Shown one piece after another: positions 8,374-18,645 of a stretch of 64,000 nucleotides of DNA. A program made the translations under genes and the position numbers. The stretch is from Crocinitomicaceae bacterium (lineage in GTDB: Bacteria; Bacteroidota; Bacteroidia; Flavobacteriales_D; Crocinitomicaceae): positions 1-64,000 of the forward strand of contig JAJTCM010000008.1 of NCBI GenBank assembly GCA_021325675.1, given 5' to 3'. Numbering within the stretch: the stretch's first letter is position 1; each line of letters opens with the position of its first letter. The notes under the pieces were generated by a model, which was not told where the DNA came from, searched no databases, and worked only from the letters and a program-made list of their open reading frames with translations.

Positions 8374-11300
8374 TTATTGGCCTTCGTATTTAATTTTTCC
8401 TCCGTTTTCGGATTCAATGATCGTTTTAATCCCTTCAACTGTTTCAACTTTTACCCTGGATTGCTGGAGGTTTTCATCGTAATTATAAAAAGTGGTGAAA
8501 TTGTACCCGTCATGGGTCGCCATCGGCAATAAGCTCTTCGGATCATATACAACTGTAGTCATTCCTGCCAGGAACGGGTGGATGCGCACGTCATCAAAAT
8601 ATGCCGGCACTGGTGTATTATTAAACAGGACTACTTTTATTTCTTCCGCTTCAACTGGAATCTCAAACTCTCCTTCAACGCGCTGCCATCCTTCAATAAT
8701 AGGTCCGGCAGGCATAAACTCGTGGGTAAGTGTGGTCATGCCATCGCCTGAAAGCTTAATGGAAACACCTGCATCAACATTATTTTCATCTTTTTTGACC
8801 CAAAGTCCCACGATATAAGTTCCGGGCGTAGGGTCAAAACTGCGGATACAATCACAGCTTTCCACCTCAAACACTTTTTCCTTGAGCCTGTCATCATTTT
8901 CGAGGTTCGCATCAAATGTGACACAATCCCTGCCTTCAGTAAGTGTCCTGGTAACAATAGCGGTCTTACCGGAATTGATCTTAAGGGAGTTTAAGCCACT
9001 ATGACGTTCTGTTTTTTCCAGCTTGACACCAAATTCTGTCCCGATCTGGTCTTTGAAATCAAAATGACCTTTGGAAGCCATACAATCCTCCAGGTAATAG
9101 AGGTAATCTTCAAATCCATCGAACGCTATATCCTGCATCCTTGCATTGATCGCCGAAGCCACCGGAACAAGATTGAAAGTGCTGTTGTAACCATAAAGCA
9201 CAGATGAAAAAACATCTACCTGGTCCCTGGATTCCAAAGGATTACCGTAAGGATCAAACAGCGTTACTTCACCCAATTTTCTCCATTTTTGTGTTCCTTC
9301 CCCTAAAAGGAATCCAGGATGTGCGCCTTGGGTTAATTTAAACCATTTATTACCTGTCCCCAAGCTGTAAAAAGGCTTAAACTCCGTATAGGTCCCATCA
9401 AAACGGATTCCGTGAGCATGCTGGTCCTGTAAGCGTTCCGATTGCCATGCATATTGGCCGTCTATTACCAGGTCACCGCGCACACCATATTGATACGGGT
9501 TGATTGTACTGTTAGGCTCCACCTCATTATTATTCCCCCGTTCACATGGCAATCCGCAGCGGAGGTTTAATTTATCACGGTAAGTGAGACATCCTGCAGA
9601 AATAATTTCAGATGTTGGAAAATTAAAGCTTGTTCCGTTAATCGGGTTCACTTTGGTGGTCACATTTTGCATAGTTTCGCCTAAGCGGTTATCCCGGTTA
9701 CAATGAACCAGCGTGTAATTATGGCTGCCCGCTGTAAAACTGGCTTGCCCTCCATCCTCTTTGATTAAGAAAAAAGAGTTATTGTCGGTATCAAAAATTT
9801 GCTTGGAAACACGGTACAAACTACTTCCGATCCGGATAATATCCCCTGGCGTCAGGACATGGTTCACCTGGCTGAAAGATCCTGTTGCACTCAGGTTCAC
9901 TGACCCGGATCTTCCCTGCATGTCCGTGAGCTCCTTCAGCTCATCATAATACCAATGGGAAGGATAATTAACACTGAACAATTTATCATTGAACTCATCC
10001 TTCAGGCTGGATACGATAACACTGCCCGAAAAACGATCATAAACCATGTTTTCAGCTGTATTGATGGACCCCAACGTTTCCGTTTCAATACTTTTAACCA
10101 CCGCCGAATAGTTGATGTGCTTGATCAGCGTATTCGAGTAAAACCCTTTTTCCCTGGAATTTATGGAAACTTTAGGCTTAAAAAGTGGGAAGGCGATAGT
10201 TGGCGTAATACGCAGCGCCATTTCAATTCCGGCAGAAAAGACACGGTTTTCATCCATTACAAAGCGGGAATCATTATGCATATCAAATTCAACAGCTACA
10301 TTTTCCTGGGCTAATCCTCCTTCCCGGTCGAGCGTTTTAACTTTCTCTCCCATTCCATAATAATTGTACCTGGAGCGGCTTTGTAAGTTGTCATTTTTAT
10401 CATAAACAGCTGTTTCGCAAGGTTTTCCGTGAAAATCATTTGTCTGAACAAAATAACCCTGGCTAAAGCCGTATAAATCTACCCCTTTACCGGTCAAACG
10501 GTTATTATCGGGGAGATAGGTTTCCTGTAGATGTGAAGATCTTTCTTTCGTTGCATATGCCAGCTCTTTATAGGTATGAAACTTCGATTTGGAATACCCT
10601 TTTTCGTTGTTGTTTTCAAAAAACACCCGGACTTCTTCGTATCCAACAATTGGGTTAGGAAATAAAGCGTCACTGATGGGCGTAGGATTAAATCTGGTTT
10701 CATCCGGGAATTTATCATTAAAGTTCTGGTATGAATCCCACATATAAAACGGGTTTTCATCTGAGATTTGTTTTGGCTCGAAAGCTGCTACCCCAAAAGT
10801 CCGTGGGTCTTCCTGCTCGTAAACATAATTCCATTGGTAACTGCTTAAATAATCTTCCTCCGAAATAGCATCCCAGTTGTCTTTATAAACAATTTGCTTA
10901 ACACGGGCATTTCCTCCGAATTTAACCATATCAGCATCATATAGTCTTAAGAGTGAGCGTTCAGGGTCAAAATCGGGGGCGTATTGTGCATCCCGGATCA
11001 TCCGCTTATAGATATCCGCACCAAATATAGCCCCTTTATCCACCGTAAGGTCACCCTCGCAATCAACACAGGCACCGTATACTTTATCAACAAGATTAGT
11101 CCGGGCAAATTCAAGTGCCGCTTTTTGCAGCGGATGAAGAGCAATACCTCCGTCATCCTGTCCGGAACCTTCTTCTTTACTGCCGGATACTGCCAGGTCA
11201 AGCACAACATAGCCAAACCTGTAATTTCCTCCTGCATCCGGAGGCATCACGCCAAAAGGCAGAAGGTTCTCATTTACATCCAGGTAAGAATGGAAAACCC

Positions 11301-14300
11301 CATTACAAGGCTGGGCAATTGTTGCAAAAGTTGGAACGAGGTCTTCGACATCCTGTTTAACATTAACATGCATTTTGAAGTAAAGCTCTTTGATTTGCTC
11401 ATTATCCTGCATGAAATATTTTTGCTTCACAATCTCATTAGCTTCTGTTTCACTAACGTTACTCAACATATCTTCCAATGGGAAAATAATAACATTATTC
11501 GGGAAAATATCCTCTTCTATTTTTTCAAACTTGCCGTAAAAGAATGAGCGTTCTTTATGTTTGAAGAGTAAATCTGCAATATCATCAATTTCATCCTCAT
11601 CATAGCCCAGGTTATCGAGGTAACTTTCTACACCATCCCGGTCAAAGCCTGTCCGGTTAAACGTTTCATACGTGTTTGAATGTCCGTTCCAGCTGGCTTG
11701 GTCCTGGATATGGAAAAACTCCAGGAGATTGGTCATGCGGTCTACTTTCAGGTGCTTCATTGCCCTTTTATTCTGAACGTATCCGTAACGGTCCGCTTCA
11801 TAGACAATTTCCATTAATCCTCCCTGCGGGTTTTCAATTTTTACGAGTTTCCATGCAGTTGCATTTTCATTCGCTATGATTTCATCTTGTACGGCATACG
11901 GATAAAATTCATTTTTCATAGCCGTCAGATTATCTTTTTTGATATTTCCCCAGCCATCAATATAACGGTAATCAAAATCCGGGTTAAAATTGCTATATGT
12001 GAAATCATAGGACTTCAGAGCATTTTCGAGGGAGTTTCCGGTATAAATTCTCACCGCTTTTAAGGTCAGCTTACCACTTTTACTGTATTGGGTACTATTC
12101 GTATAAATATTCGATGGTGTGCGTTTACATAAGGAATAATCATATTCAAACATGATTGTTTGCAGGGGCACAGCGTTCGGATTTGTCAATTTTTCGTTCC
12201 TGTTGTAAAGAACGATTTTTTCAATTCTTCTAAGGGCGAGGTGGGAATCTATCGGGCCTTTTTCGATGGCTCCAAATCCATCAAAACGATTCGCTACAGA
12301 AGGGTCGTTCAGGTGAATTTCGACAATATAATTTTTGGTTTCTACACTATGCAGATACCATATTTCTTTTTTGCCAATGGTGTAATTAGCCATTTCATCC
12401 AATTCTGTTCCCTGGAGTCCTTTACTCAAAAAAGCCGAAGTATTATTGTCAAGCGATATAGGAAAACGCCAGGTATAAGGGTCAGCTAATGAATATTCCT
12501 GGTGATAATTGAAATGGTAATAATTTCCAACATCATCCAGGCTCGGGCCGTCATTCGTACGGTCAACATAGTCTGAGCTTTTCATTTCCGTTAGCAGAAA
12601 AGCTGTGGGATATGCAGGCATCGTAGTCCGGTCATAATAATGATCCCTCCCTTCATCATTCAGGATCGAATTGTCAGCAGGCTCAAAACTCGAAAGGCCA
12701 TAATAGTTTTCCGTTGAAGCATCCGTAGCGAAAGCAACCTCTGAGTTCTCAAGGCTATAGACAGGAATACCATAACTGTAATGGGTTCCGTCAGTCGATA
12801 CAACATCTATGGATGATATGTGGTTGGCAACCCTCAGGGTATTATCCTCCCGGTGAATCGGATCTTTTGCAGAGCCGTCGTAATTGTAGGAGTAAAACAC
12901 ATCCGTTGTACCATATTCCTCTACCAGCTTAGGCAGGAACTGGGTAGCCCGCACCGGCCTTTGGGTCAACTGGTTCAAGTTATTAGTCAACGGTATACCG
13001 GTTTGCGTTAAGTTTGAAGTAAGCACGATTTCATGATTGGTTTTGTCTACCTCAAAAAACTCCGGCTGATTTGCATTCATAATTTGATAAACGGCCAGGT
13101 CATTTGGCGTTTGTTCGCCAACCTGTTTAAAATAAGTGGTGTTATCAAAATAAGGAGAAGGAAGCTGATCTTCAAATTCAATCAGGTTTTCAGCCCCAAA
13201 TTTCCAGTTGTCTGATTCCAGTTTTCCTTTTATGCTCCCTGCCGAATAACTCAACTCAATAAAAGTCCCTGTCGTTGACTGTCTTAAGCCAGCTGAAGCA
13301 GCATCTAAATCTCCCAGGAAGCCACTGGCAGCGTTATGGATATTTTCTGTTTGAGGATCATAATATGTCCCGAAATCAGTTCGTCCCGCTCGGAAAGTCC
13401 CACCCATCCCGGACGCATTAACATTAAATATATCAAACGTTTGAGTGGAGAACGAAAGATTCTTCATGTTCTCGGAGAACTCAAAATCCCGTGTTCGTTC
13501 ATAATCCATCACAGGATACTTGCCATCCTGCTCGTGAAATTTACGCTTACCGGAATGTAAATATCCATAAGCCGGCTGAAAAATACGCTGATTGTTAACA
13601 TCGTTAAAGACAAGCGCACTGTTGGAGTTATAAAAATCAAGCAGCGCACCAATGGTCAGCTTGCCACCTAAAGCCTGGAATGCAGTATAAAGGTCCAGAC
13701 TGGTCATGTGACCATTTGTATGCAGGTCAAACATCGCCCGTGGAATGGAAGTCGCTGTACCGAAAGTCAGGCTGCTTGTGGCCGATAAAGTAGCGTCAGC
13801 GTATTTATTTGCATTACCGATAGAAAGTCCAAAGCTTTTATCGGTAGTTCCTTTCCTGGAATTAAAAGAGCTTCCAAATGAGACTCCGCCGCCCGGGACA
13901 TTTTCTTTTAACTGGGCACCACCATGCAGGCCGAAATTATAACTTTTACCTATCCCGTTTTTCGTATCCCGTGAATAACCGAAATTAAACATCGGTGCGA
14001 TATTCATTTTATCGTCTTCATCACCCATGCTATAATGCGCTTTCACGCTTATATCCATTGTTTTGCCCAGTCCAACATAAGGACTGTTATATTTTCCAAA
14101 TAAGGTTGTGATTTCTAAACCCGGGAAGAAGAACTCGTTATCTTCGGGGTAACTATAGGAGTAGCCGAGGTAACTACCATATTTTTCACCGTTGGTTTCC
14201 GCATCATCGCCGTTAATTTGGTTAAACGTACGGGCAATCTGCTGTGTCCCGTTAAATTCATCCGGAATACCCCGCATTTCACGCGAAATAGAACCGACAT

Positions 14301-14751
14301 TCAAATCCCAGCCCAGGCCAACCCAGGAGGCTTCAGACATCATTCCTACATTTGAGTTATAACTCAAAGTCAAAGGATATCCATCTACATCCAATAAAGG
14401 AATTGAATAACTAAAATCTCCCGTAAATTTATCTACCATTCCATCCGTTGAACCAATAGAAAATCCGGAAGACTCACCGGAAGTCGGATTGGATGCAGCC
14501 ATTTTGTTCAAAACAGATAAAAATGCTTTGTTCTCTGTTTCATTATTGTGCTGTTGTCTTTTATCCTGTCCCTCGGTTTTTAAATGTGATTCAAGCGGAA
14601 GAAAATGCCCCTTATTTAACGCTTTTTGGTTCCAGTCTCTTATCAAATTCAGATTGGATGCAAAGGAAATACAATCATTTAACAGGAAGACAAACACCAT
14701 AAATAGCGCAGCGATCTTTACAGATTGGTTTTCAGAAATTATACGTTTCAT
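8374..14751 (-). CDS. SpvB/TcB-like giant protein, cassette B (2125 aa)
   Basis: An N-terminal hydrophobic segment (about residues 12-31) is followed by an SpvB-like block at about 97-168: DKFTGDFSYSIPL, LTLSYNSN, EASWVGLGWDLN, and RGIPDEFNG. SpvB-type domains begin the B component of Tc toxins, which forms one half of the shell holding the C-component toxin. The middle is long and beta-rich with many Tyr/Asp motifs. Near the C-terminus there is a carbohydrate-binding-like jelly roll (VPAYFDDVRIHPF), then a short YD-like end (FYNYDENLQ). It is a paralogue of the 2046-aa protein at 46980-53120, with the same N-terminal block and C-terminal tail. It lies 12 bp before the RHS gene and 6 bp after the 1060-aa gene, so the genes are surely cotranscribed. 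Tc-like shell formation is inferred; no TcA-like gene is in the window. Confidence 0.75.
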   Translation of the reverse strand: MKRIISENQSVKIAALFMVFVFLLNDCISFASNLNLIRDWNQKALNKGHFLPLESHLKTEGQDKRQQHNNETENKAFLSVLNKMAASNPTSGESSGFSIGSTDGMVDKFTGDFSYSIPLLDVDGYPLTLSYNSNVGMMSEASWVGLGWDLNVGSISREMRGIPDEFNGTQQIARTFNQINGDDAETNGEKYGSYLGYSYSYPEDNEFFFPGLEITTLFGKYNSPYVGLGKTMDISVKAHYSMGDEDDKMNIAPMFNFGYSRDTKNGIGKSYNFGLHGGAQLKENVPGGGVSFGSSFNSRKGTTDKSFGLSIGNANKYADATLSATSSLTFGTATSIPRAMFDLHTNGHMTSLDLYTAFQALGGKLTIGALLDFYNSNSALVFNDVNNQRIFQPAYGYLHSGKRKFHEQDGKYPVMDYERTRDFEFSENMKNLSFSTQTFDIFNVNASGMGGTFRAGRTDFGTYYDPQTENIHNAASGFLGDLDAASAGLRQSTTGTFIELSYSAGSIKGKLESDNWKFGAENLIEFEDQLPSPYFDNTTYFKQVGEQTPNDLAVYQIMNANQPEFFEVDKTNHEIVLTSNLTQTGIPLTNNLNQLTQRPVRATQFLPKLVEEYGTTDVFYSYNYDGSAKDPIHREDNTLRVANHISSIDVVSTDGTHYSYGIPVYSLENSEVAFATDASTENYYGLSSFEPADNSILNDEGRDHYYDRTTMPAYPTAFLLTEMKSSDYVDRTNDGPSLDDVGNYYHFNYHQEYSLADPYTWRFPISLDNNTSAFLSKGLQGTELDEMANYTIGKKEIWYLHSVETKNYIVEIHLNDPSVANRFDGFGAIEKGPIDSHLALRRIEKIVLYNRNEKLTNPNAVPLQTIMFEYDYSLCKRTPSNIYTNSTQYSKSGKLTLKAVRIYTGNSLENALKSYDFTYSNFNPDFDYRYIDGWGNIKKDNLTAMKNEFYPYAVQDEIIANENATAWKLVKIENPQGGLMEIVYEADRYGYVQNKRAMKHLKVDRMTNLLEFFHIQDQASWNGHSNTYETFNRTGFDRDGVESYLDNLGYDEDEIDDIADLLFKHKERSFFYGKFEKIEEDIFPNNVIIFPLEDMLSNVSETEANEIVKQKYFMQDNEQIKELYFKMHVNVKQDVEDLVPTFATIAQPCNGVFHSYLDVNENLLPFGVMPPDAGGNYRFGYVVLDLAVSGSKEEGSGQDDGGIALHPLQKAALEFARTNLVDKVYGACVDCEGDLTVDKGAIFGADIYKRMIRDAQYAPDFDPERSLLRLYDADMVKFGGNARVKQIVYKDNWDAISEEDYLSSYQWNYVYEQEDPRTFGVAAFEPKQISDENPFYMWDSYQNFNDKFPDETRFNPTPISDALFPNPIVGYEEVRVFFENNNEKGYSKSKFHTYKELAYATKERSSHLQETYLPDNNRLTGKGVDLYGFSQGYFVQTNDFHGKPCETAVYDKNDNLQSRSRYNYYGMGEKVKTLDREGGLAQENVAVEFDMHNDSRFVMDENRVFSAGIEMALRITPTIAFPLFKPKVSINSREKGFYSNTLIKHINYSAVVKSIETETLGSINTAENMVYDRFSGSVIVSSLKDEFNDKLFSVNYPSHWYYDELKELTDMQGRSGSVNLSATGSFSQVNHVLTPGDIIRIGSSLYRVSKQIFDTDNNSFFLIKEDGGQASFTAGSHNYTLVHCNRDNRLGETMQNVTTKVNPINGTSFNFPTSEIISAGCLTYRDKLNLRCGLPCERGNNNEVEPNSTINPYQYGVRGDLVIDGQYAWQSERLQDQHAHGIRFDGTYTEFKPFYSLGTGNKWFKLTQGAHPGFLLGEGTQKWRKLGEVTLFDPYGNPLESRDQVDVFSSVLYGYNSTFNLVPVASAINARMQDIAFDGFEDYLYYLEDCMASKGHFDFKDQIGTEFGVKLEKTERHSGLNSLKINSGKTAIVTRTLTEGRDCVTFDANLENDDRLKEKVFEVESCDCIRSFDPTPGTYIVGLWVKKDENNVDAGVSIKLSGDGMTTLTHEFMPAGPIIEGWQRVEGEFEIPVEAEEIKVVLFNNTPVPAYFDDVRIHPFLAGMTTVVYDPKSLLPMATHDGYNFTTFYNYDENLQQSRVKVETVEGIKTIIESENGGKIKYEGQ

Positions 14752-14757
14752 CTTAGA

Positions 14758-17700
14758 TCAGTTTTTATAATAAAATTTGAAATATCTTTTTTGATTTTTA
14801 GAGTTCGTAAACTCAATGTAGTAGTACTTGTTTATTGCAACACCTATTACATCTGAAATATCAAGAGTATAGCGGTTATCTTCAAAGCTGTAAGGCTTAG
14901 CAATAAGGTTCCCTGTAACAGCTCCATCAAAGCTTACACTTGCCAGGAATACATTTTTATCTGAGTAAAGCTTCATAGGAATGGACTTATTTGCATCAAT
15001 TTCATACTCTTCGTCCAGGATGAATTTAACCTGGCCCTGGACAGCATAACTGAAGCTTTCATCCAACTCCCGGGTAACTTTGCGGTAACCTATCATATTT
15101 AAGCTTTGGGTGATGCATCTGAATGTGGAAACAACATCTCTGAAGCTTTCATTCAGTTGCCTGGAAACAAATTTGATATGCAAATCTCCGGCAGGTCTTG
15201 GAAGAGTAACATCACTTAAAATGCCATCGATATAAAATTTAATAACGGAACCATCAATAAAAGCCGTTACTCTCCTTTTTGTTGCATAAAACCTTTCTAC
15301 GTAACTGCCATTTGAATAGAACCTGTAATTGTAACCCCCATTTTCAAAATCAGGTCCCTGGGATGTATTTTGAAGTCGTGTTATCATTACAAAAGTTCCG
15401 TTAAAAGTGTAAGGAACCGCCATACTATAGTCCGAATTAAAAGAAATATAATTGCGGGTCTGGCTAATATTTGGAGCAAACGGGATAAGCGATACCCAAC
15501 CCTGGGTCTCCGACTCACGAATTATATTTAAAGTCAGGGCGGAAGACCATACCGGCGCTGTGACTGTTTTTTTAAGAGAGTAAGTATTCGGAGTTGCCGT
15601 ATAATTTACTACAGGCTGAAACTGGCTTTCAATTCCGATTGCAATAGCCTGGCTGAATTGAATAAAAGGGAATAAGGTTAAGTGCCCACTAATAAGATAA
15701 ACACCCATCGGAATAGAGCCCAAGCTAATCGTATTGCCTGTTGAAGGAGTTCCGCTGGCATAACTTGAAACATCCGTATTTTCTAAAATGTTCCTGATAG
15801 TGAACGTATAAGCTAAGCCCGATGTGTTATTAAAGTTAACAACAAAACTTGCGGTATGATTTTCATAATCATCACAATCTGCCTGACTAATTGTACTTAT
15901 TACCTTTGTCTTATTACCGTTTGGCCCTTTGGTTGCAACACCGATTGTCGTCCCACCCTTCGCGATATCAAACTGTGTTGTCAATAGATATGTTCCGGTC
16001 AATGTCACTTGCCTGAACACCACATCATTGATTTTATAATACAGCGTTGTGCCCACCTTTTCCAGGCTCAGGATATTGTTGTTCTTCACACTGTATTTCG
16101 CGGCTTCAAGTGTTCCGTTGACATAAAACTTCACCGTTTTCGCATTCACAAAGAAACCATATTGAATGGCTGTTGTCGTTGCGCTGAAATCCGAGAGCCC
16201 CATGGAATATTTTTCACTCGCGTCTTTTACTGTAAAGTATATACTGCTCTCAGGTATCTCATCACTGATTAAATAATTCAAATCTGTTTTCGCATTGTTG
16301 CCCGTTGAGGTCAATAAACTTGTATTCAGGGTAATCCCACTTGTGTTATATATTACCAGTGGCGGCGCTACATTGATTTTATTCCCATAAAGTAGTAAGC
16401 CTTCCTTGTCGAATACTGAAACATAATATTCACTGCTTTCCAAAACATCAAAAGTGTACGTAGTTGTTGTGGGTAAATGGCTTCCCTGGAAAAACTGGAG
16501 ACTGTCCGGTACACCTGTTGTATCGCTGAAAATCGTATCGCGGGTATAAGTGTAAATATCATGCAGTTGCGGGATCGGGGTTTCCGAAATATAGTAATGA
16601 TACGGACTGTTCCCATTCGTCAGCGAAGCGATGTTTACCGTAACCGAACCACTCAGGTCAGTTGCGCTCCAACTGCTCAGCAAAGGTTTGTGGTTGATGT
16701 TGAACACTGTCACTTTATTGAGGGAAGCATTGTCCTTGAGCAAGCCTCCCACTTTCAGGTCGTTGGTAAATGTAGGCGCTTGCTGGTAAATGGCTTTTCC
16801 GTTCACCAACCACTGAAGGCCTTTCGCATCGTTGGCGAGCATCAAGGCATCGCGGTCGTTGTACTCCGTGGTTAAAACAATGTTTCCCTGGTAAATGACC
16901 TGGAGCTGGTTTTGTCCCAGAATCAGGAAGCCCGCCTGTAAGTGGGTGTACTGGCTGAAGCTTGTTCCGGTATAAGCAACCCCAAAAGCTTTGTCCACAG
17001 CCTGTAAATCAACCATGTATTGTACCCAGAAATAGTCTTCATCGCCGATTACCGCCGTTGAAATCGCGGATCCCCAACCGGTGGAAGTCGTTTTGTTCAG
17101 GGTCGTACCGCTTTGGGAGGTGTTGCTGAAGTTTGCCCAGGTGATGCTGTTGCCCAGCAAGAAAGTACGGTGAAATTCCAGGTTGTTGTCATCCCTGATC
17201 AACAATTCATGCGGACCTTTGGCAAAGGCTTTTTCCGGGACATGGGCATCCGGGAAATTCAACACCTGTCCGTCTTCCCAATTGTACAAAAAAGGAGATT
17301 GACCGCCGGTGATCTGCATTTTCATCGTGTTGGCGGTATTGTCAATGATCGGGTCGATCACGAAACGCTTCGTATCAAAAGACACTTTAACCCCCGAAAA
17401 AGTGGAGTTGTTGGAAGTCAGTTCGGCACGGAGCATGAGCGTTTCCGTCGGGTCGATCCTTACCCGGAGCAATTCTGTGGCGCCCATCCTGAAAATCATT
17501 TCTTCATCGCGCCGCTCCAGCCAGAACTCATCGCTTGTGCTGTAATTCACCAGGGAAGAAGACTCATCCGGCGTGAAAGCTTTCACCTTACCGTTCGTCT
17601 GGAAAGTGAAACCATAATCGATCACATGCGTAATCTCGGTGTTTTCTGAAGCTGTAACGGAAAAGCCGATTTTTTTACTCTGGTTGGTGCTGTTGGATGT

Positions 17701-17940
17701 GTAGGTCATATACCCGTTGTTTCGCATAGCGCGATTCGACGGATTATTCCCGAAAAGCATGTTTTCAGAAGTTGCCTTGCCCGTTCCGCTTGCCCCACTA
17801 GCGCGCTGTAAGGTTGGCAAACTAAACGTTGCTTTCGAGAGGTTTTCCCAGACAACGTTGTACATCGTTTGTCCTAAACCCAGCTCACTTAAAAGGCACA
17901 CAAGCGCCAGCAGCACATACTTTGTGATTTGCTTTTTCAT
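14758..17940 (-). CDS. exported beta-rich surface protein, cassette B (1060 aa)
   Basis: The signal peptide MKKQITKYVLLALVCLLSELGLGQ precedes a long beta-rich chain of no recognised family. Roughly the first 690 residues closely match the 1702-aa protein of cassette A: shared stretches include NMLFGN, NNGYMTYTSNSTNQ, RIDPTETLMLRAELTSNNST and DPIIDNTANTMKMQITGG. After that the two proteins diverge. The end (YIEFTNSKNQKRYFKFYYKN) resembles an Ig-like terminal strand but is not a convincing T9SS sorting domain. It is the second gene of cassette B, 18 bp after the 122-aa gene and 6 bp before the SpvB-like gene. An adhesin or surface-layer partner of the toxin shell is possible; this is inference. 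Confidence 0.7.
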   Translation of the reverse strand: MKKQITKYVLLALVCLLSELGLGQTMYNVVWENLSKATFSLPTLQRASGASGTGKATSENMLFGNNPSNRAMRNNGYMTYTSNSTNQSKKIGFSVTASENTEITHVIDYGFTFQTNGKVKAFTPDESSSLVNYSTSDEFWLERRDEEMIFRMGATELLRVRIDPTETLMLRAELTSNNSTFSGVKVSFDTKRFVIDPIIDNTANTMKMQITGGQSPFLYNWEDGQVLNFPDAHVPEKAFAKGPHELLIRDDNNLEFHRTFLLGNSITWANFSNTSQSGTTLNKTTSTGWGSAISTAVIGDEDYFWVQYMVDLQAVDKAFGVAYTGTSFSQYTHLQAGFLILGQNQLQVIYQGNIVLTTEYNDRDALMLANDAKGLQWLVNGKAIYQQAPTFTNDLKVGGLLKDNASLNKVTVFNINHKPLLSSWSATDLSGSVTVNIASLTNGNSPYHYYISETPIPQLHDIYTYTRDTIFSDTTGVPDSLQFFQGSHLPTTTTYTFDVLESSEYYVSVFDKEGLLLYGNKINVAPPLVIYNTSGITLNTSLLTSTGNNAKTDLNYLISDEIPESSIYFTVKDASEKYSMGLSDFSATTTAIQYGFFVNAKTVKFYVNGTLEAAKYSVKNNNILSLEKVGTTLYYKINDVVFRQVTLTGTYLLTTQFDIAKGGTTIGVATKGPNGNKTKVISTISQADCDDYENHTASFVVNFNNTSGLAYTFTIRNILENTDVSSYASGTPSTGNTISLGSIPMGVYLISGHLTLFPFIQFSQAIAIGIESQFQPVVNYTATPNTYSLKKTVTAPVWSSALTLNIIRESETQGWVSLIPFAPNISQTRNYISFNSDYSMAVPYTFNGTFVMITRLQNTSQGPDFENGGYNYRFYSNGSYVERFYATKRRVTAFIDGSVIKFYIDGILSDVTLPRPAGDLHIKFVSRQLNESFRDVVSTFRCITQSLNMIGYRKVTRELDESFSYAVQGQVKFILDEEYEIDANKSIPMKLYSDKNVFLASVSFDGAVTGNLIAKPYSFEDNRYTLDISDVIGVAINKYYYIEFTNSKNQKRYFKFYYKN

Positions 17941-17958
17941 GTGAATAATGGTTATTTT

Positions 17959-18327
17959 TTAATTTAAATTAATTTCTTCTTCAGCTTCTCCTTCACGCTT
18001 CAGATAAAGCTTACAGCGGTAAGTTCCGGCATTAAAAAGGCCAAGCCCGAAAATATAATTGTCCTCGCCCCGGGTGAGGGAGTAAAAGTCTTTGGCATCG
18101 TTTTCGCTCACTGAATATAAAGACTCAGATAAAACCAGGGTGTCACTTTCCGTCTCTTCCAGCAATACAATCCGCACCGTATCCAAATCCTCCAGGCTAT
18201 CGCTCAGCGAAACGGAAAGACTTAAGCGGTTTTGAGACAAGGTGTCCCGCAAAAATAAACTGGTACTTTGGGAAATCGCCTGCTGACATAACAGCACGGC
18301 CAGGGCAGTGAATAGTTTCTTTTTCAT
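17959..18327 (-). CDS. small exported protein, first gene of cassette B (122 aa)
   Basis: The signal peptide MKKKLFTALAVLLCQQAISQ is followed by about 100 residues predicted to be beta-rich and acidic (DLDTVRIVLLEETESDTL; YIFGLGLFNAGTYRCKLYL). No known family is recognised. It is about 85% identical by eye to the 121-aa protein at 59457-59822, and each copy is the first gene of its cassette. The strong conservation and fixed position suggest a defined role, such as a periplasmic or surface accessory of the giant protein encoded directly downstream. The ATG at 18327 gives the signal peptide. Confidence 0.75.
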   Translation of the reverse strand: MKKKLFTALAVLLCQQAISQSTSLFLRDTLSQNRLSLSVSLSDSLEDLDTVRIVLLEETESDTLVLSESLYSVSENDAKDFYSLTRGEDNYIFGLGLFNAGTYRCKLYLKREGEAEEEINLN

Positions 18328-18645
18328 AAACAGTGATCTAAATTCTTAACGCTTTAACACGTCATCAGTTACAAACTGAACGGCAAAACTAGCTATTTAA
18401 TTTTTAATTTTTTATCTCATTCTTCATTTAGCACGATCTGAAATTTCGGCAAACATGTTATAAATGTCTATAAACCAACTTTAAACGGTAATCAATCCTA
18501 TGTTTTTGACTATTTAATTTTAATAGTCTTTTAGACGAATAGTTACTTTTTGTCGCTTTAAAAAGAAAACACAAACTATATTCGACTACCTTCCTTTCAT
18601 ATTACAAAGTTAAGATCAGCAGAACGTAAACTAAATACGTTCTGC
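18328..18645 (-). promoter_or_regulatory. cassette B leader with promoter and inverted repeats
   Basis: This non-coding stretch separates gspC from cassette B. A -7 box TAACTTTG (minus strand, 18612-18605) fits the Bacteroidota TAnnTTTG consensus, with TTTA 19 bp upstream as a weak -33. Eight bp upstream of the -7 box lies TAGTTTACGTTCT (18633-18621), repeated at the same spacing before cassette A. A start near 18598 would give a 5' leader of about 270 nt. An inverted repeat GACTATT-N7-AATAGTC lies at 18508-18528. No ORF is supported. Confidence 0.55.
18619..18645 (-). terminator. perfect hairpin directly after gspC (terminator or operator)
   Basis: The 10-bp stem GCAGAACGTA/TACGTTCTGC with a 7-nt loop begins at the base after the gspC-like stop codon. 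There is no strong T run after it, and it covers the -33 zone of the cassette B promoter. It may therefore be a weak terminator, an operator palindrome, or both. Confidence 0.5.

Noticed and set aside
10984-11547. Plus-strand ORF of 187 aa inside the SpvB-like gene
   Set aside because: It lies opposite a well-supported 2125-aa gene, has no recognisable domain and is a shadow frame.
17113-17649. Plus-strand ORF of 178 aa
   Set aside because: It lies opposite the conserved front of the 1060-aa protein, whose reading frame is supported by its paralogue.
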